Source of the DNA: Planctomycetota bacterium
Lineage (GTDB): Bacteria; Planctomycetota; E44-bin39
Assembly: GCA_004376375.1 (NCBI GenBank)
Contig: SOJX01000047.1
Coordinates: 1 to 53,595 of the forward strand
Reading direction: 5' to 3'
Length of the DNA: 53,595 bases
Shown here: positions 8,518 to 16,213 of the stretch, piece after piece
How positions within the stretch are numbered: position 1 is the stretch's first letter
Layout: the number at the start of each line of letters is the position of its first letter
Made by a program: the position numbers and the translations under genes
Notes under the pieces: model-generated
The model's input: only the letters and a program-made list of their open reading frames with translations
Told to the model about the DNA's origin: nothing
The model's database searches: none

Positions 8518-9837
8518 CTACTTCTTGTGTTTGATATAAATATCGTAAAAACCTTCGAGAGAAATCTCGACCTCGCATTCCCAGGAGTCGTCGCCCACAG
8601 GCTCGTTCCTGATGACCGTGACGCCCCTGAGAAATGCCTCGAACTCCGTGCGGATCTCGTCCGACTGCGTAACGAAGTCTTTTACGGTTGTTTCAGCCGT
8701 GATGTGTACGCCGTTTATCTTTTCAGCCAGGTTGCGCAATGCGACGGTCTTGGCGGCGTTTTTTGCGCCAAGGGTTGCGTGGGCTTCGGACTCGGCGTCT
8801 TCCGGCGGCACGCCCTGGCCTGTGGCGCGGATTTTCCTGGCCGCCCATTCGGGCTTTTCTTCCTTGACGGTTGTCACTTTCTTCGTATGCTCGACCCAGT
8901 CGCGCGGCTCCGCTTTTTTGCGATCGAACGTGCCGGCGCCGGTCGCGCGGACAATCTTACGCTTGTACTCGTCCCTGATATTGCGGGCAATGTCCTGGCC
9001 GACGAGGCGGCTGCCGCTGAAGTACTTCTTGAGCGTGGTTCTCATGATGGTAATGACTTCCTCGATCGTGACCTGCATGTCGACTTCGCAGATTCCGTCC
9101 TCGAGGAAACGCACGGCGATGACTTTTTGGCCTCTCAGGATGCCGCTGACGGACGTTCTGATTAGGTCGGATTCGGTGACGAAATCCTTTACCGTGGTTT
9201 CCGAAGTGATGTGGAGACCCTGGATGCGCTCGACGAGCTGGCGCATGGCTTCGACCTCTGCCGCGCGTTTGGCCATGAGGCGGTTCCGCGGACCGGCCTT
9301 GCGCCAGATTGCGGGATAGCTCGGGGCGGGCCGCTTCGCCGGCGGCATGACCATGCTGTCGAAGTTGGAATCGCTCATCTCCTCTGGGAACGGCACGCCC
9401 GCGCCGGTCGCGGTGAGCTTCTTGAACTCCACGTTTTTCTTGATCTTCTCGAAGACCTCGGCGCCGACCTGGCGCTTGCCCCTGTAGTGTTTCTTGACGA
9501 TCCGCGTCAGGGTGGTCACTATTTCTTTGATAGTAACCTCGACGTCGACCTCGCATGTGCCGTCGTCGTAGTAGCGCGTGTCAACGGGCTTCATGCCCTT
9601 GATGAACGCGCGCATCTGGGTCCTGATTTCGTCGCTTTCGGTGACGAAGTCCTTTACAACGGTGGTCGAATCGATCCTGAGTCCTTTAATCTGCTCTCCG
9701 AGCTGGCGGTACGCGTCGACCTGCGCGGCGCGTTTGGCCAGCAGCTTCTGCTGGGCGGTAAGCTCAGCCGCCGAGACGGGAGAGAACATCGCGAGCAGGA
9801 TTACAAATGCTCCCAGGTAGATGATTCGTATGTGCAT
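8518..9837 (-). CDS. Secreted protein with three tandem LPP20/FlgT-N-like domains
   Basis: 439 residues from the ATG at 9837 (SD AAGGAG), chosen over an upstream extension to 9900 that lacks an SD. Signal peptide MHIRIIYLGAFVILLAMFSP then VSA-AE. Three copies of one domain follow. Each begins K(R/N)AA-x6-R-x-L-x3-I-x-G, continues T-x-VKDFVT(E/Q)SDEIRT, and ends with a C-E-V-(D/E)-(V/M) beta strand. Copies start near residues 33, 187 and 348 of the mature numbering. Each holds one Cys in the strand. Low-complexity linkers with TGAG-V-P or TGQGVP join the copies. Related to the LPP20 family of small envelope lipoproteins, but non-lipidated and triplicated. Same strand and probably same envelope programme as its neighbours. 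Confidence 0.75.
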   Translation of the reverse strand: MHIRIIYLGAFVILLAMFSPVSAAELTAQQKLLAKRAAQVDAYRQLGEQIKGLRIDSTTVVKDFVTESDEIRTQMRAFIKGMKPVDTRYYDDGTCEVDVEVTIKEIVTTLTRIVKKHYRGKRQVGAEVFEKIKKNVEFKKLTATGAGVPFPEEMSDSNFDSMVMPPAKRPAPSYPAIWRKAGPRNRLMAKRAAEVEAMRQLVERIQGLHITSETTVKDFVTESDLIRTSVSGILRGQKVIAVRFLEDGICEVDMQVTIEEVITIMRTTLKKYFSGSRLVGQDIARNIRDEYKRKIVRATGAGTFDRKKAEPRDWVEHTKKVTTVKEEKPEWAARKIRATGQGVPPEDAESEAHATLGAKNAAKTVALRNLAEKINGVHITAETTVKDFVTQSDEIRTEFEAFLRGVTVIRNEPVGDDSWECEVEISLEGFYDIYIKHKK

Positions 9838-9924
9838 AATTCCACTCCTTTTCTCGGAACTGGGTTTCGAATTCCTATCTCTCTGGCCGGAGGCGGCCAT
9901 GAGCTTCCTGTTGAACCAAAAAAG

Positions 9925-9935
9925 CCCCCCCCCCC
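9925..9935. repeat. C11/G11 homopolymer in intergenic DNA
   Basis: Eleven consecutive C on the plus strand, read on the minus strand as CCCGTCG then G-tract then CTTTTTT. It lies 88 nt upstream of the start at 9837 and just past the stop at 9949. It could be part of a degenerate terminator (CCCG-T-CGGG plus T-run), a slippage-prone regulatory tract, or an assembly artefact. Confidence 0.6.
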
Positions 9936-9948
9936 GACGGGTTATCCG

Positions 9949-11007
9949 CTATGTGCTGCTTACCGGAACCAGGGGCGTTATAATCTTACCATCTTTGAAA
10001 TCCTTGATTTTCACTACGAGACGCTTCTTCGCAGCGATGATCTCGTTGTCGGTCGGTTCGAGCTTGAAAGCCGTTTCAATGCTCTTCAGCGCCTCTTCGT
10101 ACATTCCCATCGCCTCGTAGCAGAGTCCGAGGTTATAGTGCATTATCATATCTTCGGGTTCCGCTTCCGCGCCGTTTCTAAAGAACTCGATGGCATCATT
10201 AAAAAGCCCCTTCTCCGCCCATTGGCGGCCGGGTTCAAAATGCGAAAACGTGCGGTATTTAAGTTCGAGCCTTTCAACATGCACCCACGGCGCGATTTCC
10301 ATGCGGAATTCTTCCGCCGCCTGATCGACCAGTTGAGACATGATTGCGCTTTCCGCGGGCGGGGCTGTTTTCTTTTTTCCAAAGCTCCAACTTTTCGTGC
10401 AGGGCTTAACCGCTATGATATTCCCCCGTTTCTTGTCTACCATGCGGAACGTGCAGTCAACGCCGCCGTCGGCCGTATGCATCGTTACCCATCTTTGTCT
10501 GGCCACTGAGTTGTAACCGGTCATGGGTATTGAACCGCCGCCCGCCGGATTGGGAACATGATACGTATAAGGAACCTGCTCATAATATGTTTCCTGCTCC
10601 TGGAACGATTTAGTTACCCAGCGATAATTACTGATGCCGCCGAGGATGATTGCGTCCACGTCCGCGAAAACATCATTTTCCAGCACATCCTTCTCAGCCG
10701 TCACCCCGGCCAGGTCGAGCATCCGTTCGGCCTGTATCAGCCTCATCTCTTCCCGCTCGACAAGTTCGTAGCGCTTCGATTCCTGCAGCTTGCGCAGAAG
10801 TGCGTCGCGGACCAATGCGCCCGTGCCCGGCCTGCCGGGGGGGTCCGAAACACCGATGATGCAGATCTTTTTAATTTCATCAGATATTGGCGTCAGCGAC
10901 GCTCGTTCAGTCTGGATTGTAATAAAGCGCTGCGCACCGCATGCAGTCAAAAGCAGGCATGACAGGAGCAATAATGCGAGTGTTGCCGTTCGTTTTCCAG
11001 TGACCAT
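9949..11007 (-). CDS. CsgG/LpoB-like lipoprotein with TPR repeats
   Basis: 352 residues from the ATG at 11007 (GAGG upstream; the frame runs on to 11064 without an SD). Lipoprotein signal MVTGKRTATLALLLLSCLLL then lipobox LTAC. Residues 25-220 form a CsgG/LpoB-like alpha/beta domain: KKICIIGVSDPPG, a helix VRDALLRKLQESKRYELVEREE, then DAIILGGISNY and a Tyr/Gln-rich inserted loop. The C-terminus has two TPR-like helix pairs (GLFNDAIEFFRNGAEAEPED, GLCYEAMGMYEEALKSIETA). CsgG-type proteins are outer-membrane lipoproteins that make channels or activate cell-wall synthases; which applies here cannot be told. It heads the minus-strand envelope cluster. Confidence 0.75.
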   Translation of the reverse strand: MVTGKRTATLALLLLSCLLLTACGAQRFITIQTERASLTPISDEIKKICIIGVSDPPGRPGTGALVRDALLRKLQESKRYELVEREEMRLIQAERMLDLAGVTAEKDVLENDVFADVDAIILGGISNYRWVTKSFQEQETYYEQVPYTYHVPNPAGGGSIPMTGYNSVARQRWVTMHTADGGVDCTFRMVDKKRGNIIAVKPCTKSWSFGKKKTAPPAESAIMSQLVDQAAEEFRMEIAPWVHVERLELKYRTFSHFEPGRQWAEKGLFNDAIEFFRNGAEAEPEDMIMHYNLGLCYEAMGMYEEALKSIETAFKLEPTDNEIIAAKKRLVVKIKDFKDGKIITPLVPVSST

Positions 11008-11093
11008 GTTTCTACCCTCGAAATGTGGTTTTTCCCGGTTCGTACGGACCTGTCCGGGTTTCAACGGGTTGCGGCACTAACGGGAAGGGGAAC

Positions 11094-11123
11094 ATCGTAC
11101 CGGAGCATACGGCGAACTGTCAA
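11094..11123 (-). promoter_or_regulatory. Promoter of the CsgG-like lipoprotein
   Basis: Minus-strand TTGACA (11123-11118), 18 bp spacer, TACGAT (11099-11094). Confidence 0.5.
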
Positions 11124-11179
11124 CGAAAAAGTATGAATTTTTGGCTGTCAAAGAGCATTCAGGCGGTTCCCGAGTGTCC

Positions 11180-11208
11180 TTGACACGTGCGGAATTCCGC
11201 CATATACT
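11180..11208 (+). promoter_or_regulatory. Pyruvate kinase promoter with a palindrome in its spacer
   Basis: TTGACA (11180-11185), exactly 17 bp, TATACT (11203-11208). The spacer contains the perfect 12-bp palindrome GCGGAATTCCGC (11189-11200), between the -35 and -10 boxes where a repressor would block polymerase. Confidence 0.7.
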
Positions 11209-11276
11209 GTTACTTATATTAACGCCCGGGGCGCCTTTTTATTCGATAAGGCGGCCCGGCATCGAAAGGGCATGAA

Positions 11277-12950
11277 ATGCGCCGAACCAAAATCGTCTGC
11301 ACGATCGGGCCAGCGTCCTGGAAGCCGGAGATCCTGATGCAAATGATCCGCGCCGGCATGAACGTCGCCCGAATCAATTTCTCGCACGGCACCTGCGGGC
11401 AGCATGAAAAAACGCTGAAACTGGTGCGCGAGGCGTCCGAAAAGACGGGCGAGCCGATTGCCGTTCTCGCCGACCTGTGCGGGCCGAAAATCCGGGTAGG
11501 CGATATTGAAGGCGGTTCTATCGAACTTGAAGAAGGCCGTGAAGTAACCATCGAGGAGGGGAGCGCGCCGGGCGGGCCGGGGCGAATCACTTCTGTATAT
11601 GATCATCTCGTCGAAGACCTCAAGGTGGGTGACCGCGTGCTTATGGACGACGGCCTGCTCGAGCTGGTGGTGACGGAAAAGGAGGGCGATTCGCGCGTGA
11701 AGTGCCGGGTCGTCCACGGCGGCAGGCTCAAGCCGCACAAGGGAATAAACCTTCCCGGTGTGGCAGTGTCCGCGCCCAGTCTGACCGAGAAAGACCGAAG
11801 CGACCTCGAGTGGATTCTCGAGCACGATTTCGATTACGTCGCACTTTCGTTCGTCAGGAACGCGGCCGACGTCAAGGAACTGAGAAAAATCCTGCACAGC
11901 GCATCCAGTCATCTCAAGATTGTATCCAAGATCGAAAAGCCGGAAGCGCTCGAGGAGATAGACGAGATAATAAATGAAACCGACGCGGTAATGGTCGCCC
12001 GCGGCGACCTCGGCGTCGAGATGCTTCCACACGAAGTGCCCGCGATCCAGAAGGACCTTATTCGAAAATGCAACGAGCAGGACATACCGGTCATCACCGC
12101 GACGCAGATGCTCGAGTCGATGACCGGGAACCCGCGCCCGACGCGCGCCGAGGTTTCCGACGTCGCCAACGCGGTCTTCGACGGCACCGACGCGATAATG
12201 CTTTCCGGCGAGACCGCCGCCGGCGACTACCCCGTCCTCTCGGTTGCCATGATGCACAGGATAGCCGAGGCCGCCGAGAGCTATGTCGAGAAGCACGGCG
12301 AAACGGTCCACACGCGCATATCAGAGCTGCACACGCAGGCCGACGCCATATGCCATTCCGCCAACGAGGCCGCACGCAACATGAAGGCAAAGGCTATCTC
12401 GGTACTGACACTTTCCGGCTCTACCGCGCTCCTCATGTCGAAATACCACCCCTCGGTTCCCGTTCTCGGCTGCACGTTCAGTGAAAAATCCATTCGGCGC
12501 CTGTGTCTTTACCGCGGCGTTATCCCTGTAAGGCTACCCCAGAACGAGAATTTTGAAACTATATATTATAAGGATATCGAAACCGAGCTGATCGAGCGTG
12601 AAATCGCGTCGCACGGCGACCGGGTTGTGATGGTGACGGGCCAGCCGCTCGGGTATCCCGGCGGCACCAACGCGATGAAGGTGCACCGCATCGAGTTTCC
12701 CGGGATGACGCGCACGTTCCGCAAGACGGACGAGGACGTCGAGTTCGGCGAGGGCGGGAAATACGATATCTACCTCAAGACGAAAGTCTGTTTCAACTGC
12801 GGCCTGTGCGTGCGCGTCTGCCCGGTAGATATTTTCGAGCAGAAGGGCGACGATATCCACCTTGCATGCGACGCGGTGAACGAATGCCTCGGCGACATGG
12901 CCTGCGTAAAGGCCTGTCCCGTCGAGGCGATAAAGATTGAGGAGAAATAG
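11277..12950 (+). CDS. pyk: Pyruvate kinase with C-terminal ferredoxin domain
   Basis: 557 residues. Transfers phosphate from phosphoenolpyruvate to ADP, the last ATP-forming step of glycolysis. The catalytic barrel starts RRTKIVCTIGPAS, has NFSHGT, the lid (B) domain (about 72-170), and the signature MVARGDLGVEMLPHEVP. The regulatory C-domain (about 345-490) has LSGSTALLMSKYHP and VMVTGQPLGYPGGTN. Bacterial enzymes usually stop near 470-590, sometimes with a PEP-utiliser-like domain. Here residues 500-557 are instead a ferredoxin module: a complete CxxCxxCxxxCP (C505, C508, C511, C515), then CLGDMACVKACP (C537, D540, C543, C547). The second cluster therefore has Asp in place of the second Cys, as in Asp-ligated or 3Fe-type clusters. 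Start ATG 11277, GAAAGGG upstream. Followed 25 nt later by the gene at 12976. Confidence 0.93.
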   Translation: MRRTKIVCTIGPASWKPEILMQMIRAGMNVARINFSHGTCGQHEKTLKLVREASEKTGEPIAVLADLCGPKIRVGDIEGGSIELEEGREVTIEEGSAPGGPGRITSVYDHLVEDLKVGDRVLMDDGLLELVVTEKEGDSRVKCRVVHGGRLKPHKGINLPGVAVSAPSLTEKDRSDLEWILEHDFDYVALSFVRNAADVKELRKILHSASSHLKIVSKIEKPEALEEIDEIINETDAVMVARGDLGVEMLPHEVPAIQKDLIRKCNEQDIPVITATQMLESMTGNPRPTRAEVSDVANAVFDGTDAIMLSGETAAGDYPVLSVAMMHRIAEAAESYVEKHGETVHTRISELHTQADAICHSANEAARNMKAKAISVLTLSGSTALLMSKYHPSVPVLGCTFSEKSIRRLCLYRGVIPVRLPQNENFETIYYKDIETELIEREIASHGDRVVMVTGQPLGYPGGTNAMKVHRIEFPGMTRTFRKTDEDVEFGEGGKYDIYLKTKVCFNCGLCVRVCPVDIFEQKGDDIHLACDAVNECLGDMACVKACPVEAIKIEEK

Positions 12951-12975
12951 TAAAATATTCAGGAGGTTATCGAAA

Positions 12976-14775
12976 ATGGGAAAAAGAATTCTGCTTCTCG
13001 CCTTTATGGTTTTTCCGATATTTCTTCCGGCCGTTACGCGGGCCGACGTTATCCATCTCAACGACGGGCAGAGGCATGAGGGGGAAATTATCGAGCAGAA
13101 CGAAAAGGAAGTCGTTCTGAAAACGAAATACGGGACCCTTGCCATACCGAGGGAAGATATTAAGAGTATAGAGCTTACCCCCACCTCAAAAGGCGGGGAA
13201 ACCCCGAAGAAATCCGGCGCGGAGGAGTTCTTCACCACAGCCGACTGCGAAAAGGCGAAGACCTTTCTGAACGACTACGCGGTCATGGACGAGCTTCAGG
13301 ACAAAGCGGTTTTCCTGGCCGCGTGGAAGGAAAAGTACAGGGGCAGGACCGTCCGTATCGAGGGTAAGGTCATTTCAATCGACAGCAGGGCGGTGAAGGT
13401 CGACACGGACGAGGGCTTGAAGACGCTTACGACTCTGACGGTACAGGTCATGTATTTCGACGGCGAGCTTCTCAAGTTCGAGGTCAAATGGCGGAGCGCG
13501 CCCGAGGGGCTTATGAAAGGCGTGAAAGTGCTTCTGCGCGCCTCGTTCGCCGACACCGATGAGCCGAAAACCGATTGTATGAACCGTTTTCTTGCGTCGG
13601 TGGAATTCGTCGAAGTCATGTTCGACGTTGAGAGCGGGGACGTGAGCGCGGAATACACTGCCGCTTTCAAGAAAAAGATTGCCAGGCTGATTAAGGACGG
13701 TGAAGTCACGCCCGGGACCGAGGTCGCGGTCATTGCAGGGCTGAAATGGCTCGCCCGGCACCAGGATAAAAAAGAAGGCAATTGGGACGTCGACGACTAT
13801 CAGAAGAACTGCAAAGGCCCGGGCTCGCCGTGCTCGCACATGAACTACGGCCAGGTGCCGGCCGGCACCTTCGATGCAGGCGTTTCCGGTCTCGCACTTC
13901 TTGCGTTCCTCGGCCACGGCCAGACCCACCGCGTGGGCAAGTATAAGAAAACCGTGGACCGCGGCCTGAAGTATCTTATCAAACAGCAGGATCGGACCAC
14001 GGGCCGCATCGGGAATACAACGGGCGAAAGCTGGATCTATAGCCATACGCTTGCCACGACCGCGCTCTGCGAGGCATATTCGGCCACTCGCGACGCGACG
14101 CTGAGGGCGCCCGCCCAGAAGGCCGTCGATTATATCATGCAGGCCCAGAATCCCGGTTACGCGTGGAAATACGAACCGCGCGACGGCAAGAACGACACTT
14201 CGATAACGGGGTGGATGATCCAGGCCCTCGCGGCCGCCAGGAAGGCCGGGTTAACAATTCACAAGGATTCTTTCGACGGGGCCGTCGCATGGATAGACCG
14301 CGTGACGCGCGTATCGGACGGCAAGACCGGATACATGCGGCCGGGCGACAACGGCGCAAAGCTTGCGGGCCGTCCACCGGATACTTACAAAGCTATGCCG
14401 ACGATGACTGCCGTTGCAATTCTCACGCGTCTCAACTGCGGCCAGAAAAGTTCGAATAAAAAGATATTGCAGGGCGTGAAACTTCTTATGGCGAAAGTGC
14501 CGGATTGGAACAAGCCGAAATGCGACAAGCTGAACTTTTACTACTGGTACTACGGCACGTACGCGATGCGCAGGGTCGGCGGTGCAGACTGGAAAACCTG
14601 GAACGCGGCGATGAAGAAAGCGCTCCTGAAGAACCAGCGCGCCGGACGCATCTGCCAGGACGGAAGCTGGGACCCGATCGGTGAGTGGAGCGTCGTGGGT
14701 GGGCGCATATATTCAACCGCAATCAATGTCCTGACGCTGGAAGCGTATTACAGGTGTGATAAAGCGAAAGAATAA
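12976..14775 (+). CDS. Secreted squalene-cyclase-like alpha-barrel protein
   Basis: 599 residues; ATG 12976 preceded by AGGAGG with 9-nt spacing. Signal peptide 1-23 (ends TRA-DV). Residues 24-60 form a small Sm-like beta barrel (VIHLNDGQRHEGEI, VLKTKYGTLAIPREDIKSIE). Residues 75-220 are a separate OB-like domain (RGRTVRIEGKVISIDSRAVK). From about 235 to the end is a prenyltransferase/squalene-cyclase alpha-alpha barrel, with repeated motifs AGLKWLARHQ, GLKYLIKQQD, AVDYIMQAQN, SITGWMIQALAAARKAGL. The Asp-rich catalytic motif of true cyclases is not seen, so a binding role in the periplasm is more likely than terpene cyclisation. Co-transcribed with pyk; the functional link is unknown. Confidence 0.8.
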   Translation: MGKRILLLAFMVFPIFLPAVTRADVIHLNDGQRHEGEIIEQNEKEVVLKTKYGTLAIPREDIKSIELTPTSKGGETPKKSGAEEFFTTADCEKAKTFLNDYAVMDELQDKAVFLAAWKEKYRGRTVRIEGKVISIDSRAVKVDTDEGLKTLTTLTVQVMYFDGELLKFEVKWRSAPEGLMKGVKVLLRASFADTDEPKTDCMNRFLASVEFVEVMFDVESGDVSAEYTAAFKKKIARLIKDGEVTPGTEVAVIAGLKWLARHQDKKEGNWDVDDYQKNCKGPGSPCSHMNYGQVPAGTFDAGVSGLALLAFLGHGQTHRVGKYKKTVDRGLKYLIKQQDRTTGRIGNTTGESWIYSHTLATTALCEAYSATRDATLRAPAQKAVDYIMQAQNPGYAWKYEPRDGKNDTSITGWMIQALAAARKAGLTIHKDSFDGAVAWIDRVTRVSDGKTGYMRPGDNGAKLAGRPPDTYKAMPTMTAVAILTRLNCGQKSSNKKILQGVKLLMAKVPDWNKPKCDKLNFYYWYYGTYAMRRVGGADWKTWNAAMKKALLKNQRAGRICQDGSWDPIGEWSVVGGRIYSTAINVLTLEAYYRCDKAKE

Positions 14776-14806
14776 TTTCTGCACCATATAATTTCTAGTA
14801 CGAAAA

Positions 14807-14836
14807 AAACGCCCGGCCGCTTGCGACCGGGCGTTT
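14807..14836. terminator. Bidirectional terminator between convergent genes
   Basis: Stem AAACGCCCGG / CCGGGCGTTT with A-run on the left and T-run on the right, so it can serve both 12976-14775 (+) and 14858-15571 (-). Confidence 0.85.
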
Positions 14837-14857
14837 GTATTTGATTCTCAGGAGAGT

Positions 14858-15571
14858 CTACTTCGTGTGCGATGCCGCATGCAGGTTGAAGAAGGATTCT
14901 TTCAGCTTCGGGTTTACTTTGTATTTCGGTTTCGCTTTCGAGACCACGCCGGTAAGCTGGTTTTCGCCGCGGATAGTATGCGGCAGCTTTATCCGGCCGA
15001 CCTTCTGGTAGCTTCTGAAATACCGGTTCTGCCTCTGCGGCTCGGAACCGCCTTTCCTGTATTCAATCTTGGCGACAAGATAGTTCTTCTCCTGGAAATG
15101 CATTTTGCAGGTCCAGCCGTCCTTGTAGGCTACCCTGATGACCTCGCACGGCTCGTCTTCCACGAAGGAGATGCCTTCGTATTTGATTTTTGCGCCCCTC
15201 TCAAGAAGCGGGTAAAGCAGGGTCTGGTCGATTCGGTGCCTGAGCCATTTCACAGCCGGGGTCTGGCCTTTTTTCTCTTTTATATCTGTTTTATCTTCAG
15301 CTCCAGTCGTGCGGGTGGAGACCTTGCCGTCGTATGCAATCTTGAATTTTGCCCAGGGGAATTCCGAGTCCCGCCGAAGCAGGTTCGGCTTCATGAAGTA
15401 TATCTTATCCTTGTAGGTGGAGTAGGTGATGGTTATCGAGAGCCCCTTCATTTTTCTGAGCGCTTTGATGCCGCCGATGGCCTTAATGCCTGCCTCGAGA
15501 ATACGCCAGGAACGCGGGTCAATCGGTGAACCGGGTTTGTATTCGGGGTATTCGCCGCTGGTTAAACCCAT
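14858..15571 (-). CDS. LolA/RseB-like fold protein without signal peptide
   Basis: 237 residues; ATG 15571 with GGAG 8 nt upstream. The pattern is that of LolA-type half-barrels: an amphipathic helix (ILEAGIKAIGGIKALRKMKG), then long antiparallel strands (LSITITYSTYKDKIYFMKPN, FKIAYDGK, KIKYEGISFVEDEPCEVIRV, MHFQEKNYLVAKIEYRKGG) and a final strand with LPHTIRGE. Related proteins bind lipids or lipoproteins in the periplasm. No secretion signal precedes it in this frame, which is odd for that role; an upstream start was not found. Function uncertain. Divergent from the phosphatase at 15734 across about 160 bp holding both promoters. Confidence 0.65.
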   Translation of the reverse strand: MGLTSGEYPEYKPGSPIDPRSWRILEAGIKAIGGIKALRKMKGLSITITYSTYKDKIYFMKPNLLRRDSEFPWAKFKIAYDGKVSTRTTGAEDKTDIKEKKGQTPAVKWLRHRIDQTLLYPLLERGAKIKYEGISFVEDEPCEVIRVAYKDGWTCKMHFQEKNYLVAKIEYRKGGSEPQRQNRYFRSYQKVGRIKLPHTIRGENQLTGVVSKAKPKYKVNPKLKESFFNLHAASHTK

Positions 15572-15605
15572 GCCGGTCTCTCCATGCAGTTACAGGTCAG
15601 GGGAA

Positions 15606-15636
15606 AGTATAATAACAATTCCTGCGATGTTGTAAA
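15606..15636 (-). promoter_or_regulatory. Probable promoter of the LolA-like gene
   Basis: Minus-strand -10 TATACT (15611-15606) with TTTACA at 15636-15631 (19-bp spacer; TACAAC at 17 bp is an alternative -35). Confidence 0.4.
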
Positions 15637-15683
15637 GAGAATTTCCGTTTTTGCCTCTCATTCGCCCCGAAACCGCTTTTTGC

Positions 15684-15712
15684 TTGCCGTTCAAATCAGG
15701 CTCCTGTATACT
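15684..15712 (+). promoter_or_regulatory. Promoter of the DUSP23-like phosphatase
   Basis: TTGCCG (15684-15689), 17 bp, TATACT (15707-15712), 22 nt before the ATG. Confidence 0.6.
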
Positions 15713-15733
15713 TCCTTTCAAACAGGTGAATTC

Positions 15734-16213
15734 ATGGATAACCCCGAATCGAGAGCAGAGCTGCCTGATGCTCTTCGCCGGAACAAGTTCTCCTGGATAA
15801 TCGAAAACGAGATCGCGGGCATGTCGCGGCCGCGTGAGGGAGCTCTTGAAGCGCTGCAGAAAATCGGCGTCCGCGGCATGGTCAGCCTTACCATCGATTC
15901 CATCCTGCCTGAAGAAGAACATAATATATCCCGCCTCCATGTCCCCGTAGGTGATTTCACTCCGCCTACGATGGCGCAGATGGAAACAATTCTTGAGTTT
16001 CTCAGAGACAACCGTCCCGCTGTCGTCCACTGCCTTGTCGGGCACGGGCGCACCGGAACCGTGCTTGCTTCCTATCTTGTTGCCGAGCACGGCTACGAGC
16101 CCGGTGGGGCTATCGAGCGGGTACGGGAACTGAGGCCGGGCTCGATTGAAACGGTTGAGCAGGAAGTCTTTGTCTACCAGGTGGCGGAAAAGTATGGCGG
16201 GCAAAGTGGCTAA
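15734..16213 (+). CDS. DUSP23-like dual-specificity protein phosphatase
   Basis: 159 residues from the ATG at 15734 (AGGTGA upstream, promoter 22 nt away); the open frame begins earlier at 15584 but lies across the promoter. Cys-based phosphatase with active site HCLVGHGRTG (C100, R106) and a general-acid Asp at D74 in PVGDFTPP. The tail LRPGSIETVEQE is strikingly close to the eukaryotic DUSP23 (VHZ) tail, and the N-terminal I-x-GMSRP and VSLT motifs agree. It should hydrolyse phosphotyrosine/serine or phospholipid phosphate in the cytoplasm; the substrate is unknown. The next gene overlaps its end by 20 nt, so the pair is probably translationally coupled. Confidence 0.88.
   Translation: MDNPESRAELPDALRRNKFSWIIENEIAGMSRPREGALEALQKIGVRGMVSLTIDSILPEEEHNISRLHVPVGDFTPPTMAQMETILEFLRDNRPAVVHCLVGHGRTGTVLASYLVAEHGYEPGGAIERVRELRPGSIETVEQEVFVYQVAEKYGGQSG

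Noticed and set aside
6981..11007. Flagellar gene cluster
   Set aside because: The FlgT-N-like fold is shared with non-flagellar LPP20 proteins, and no flagellar structural gene is nearby.
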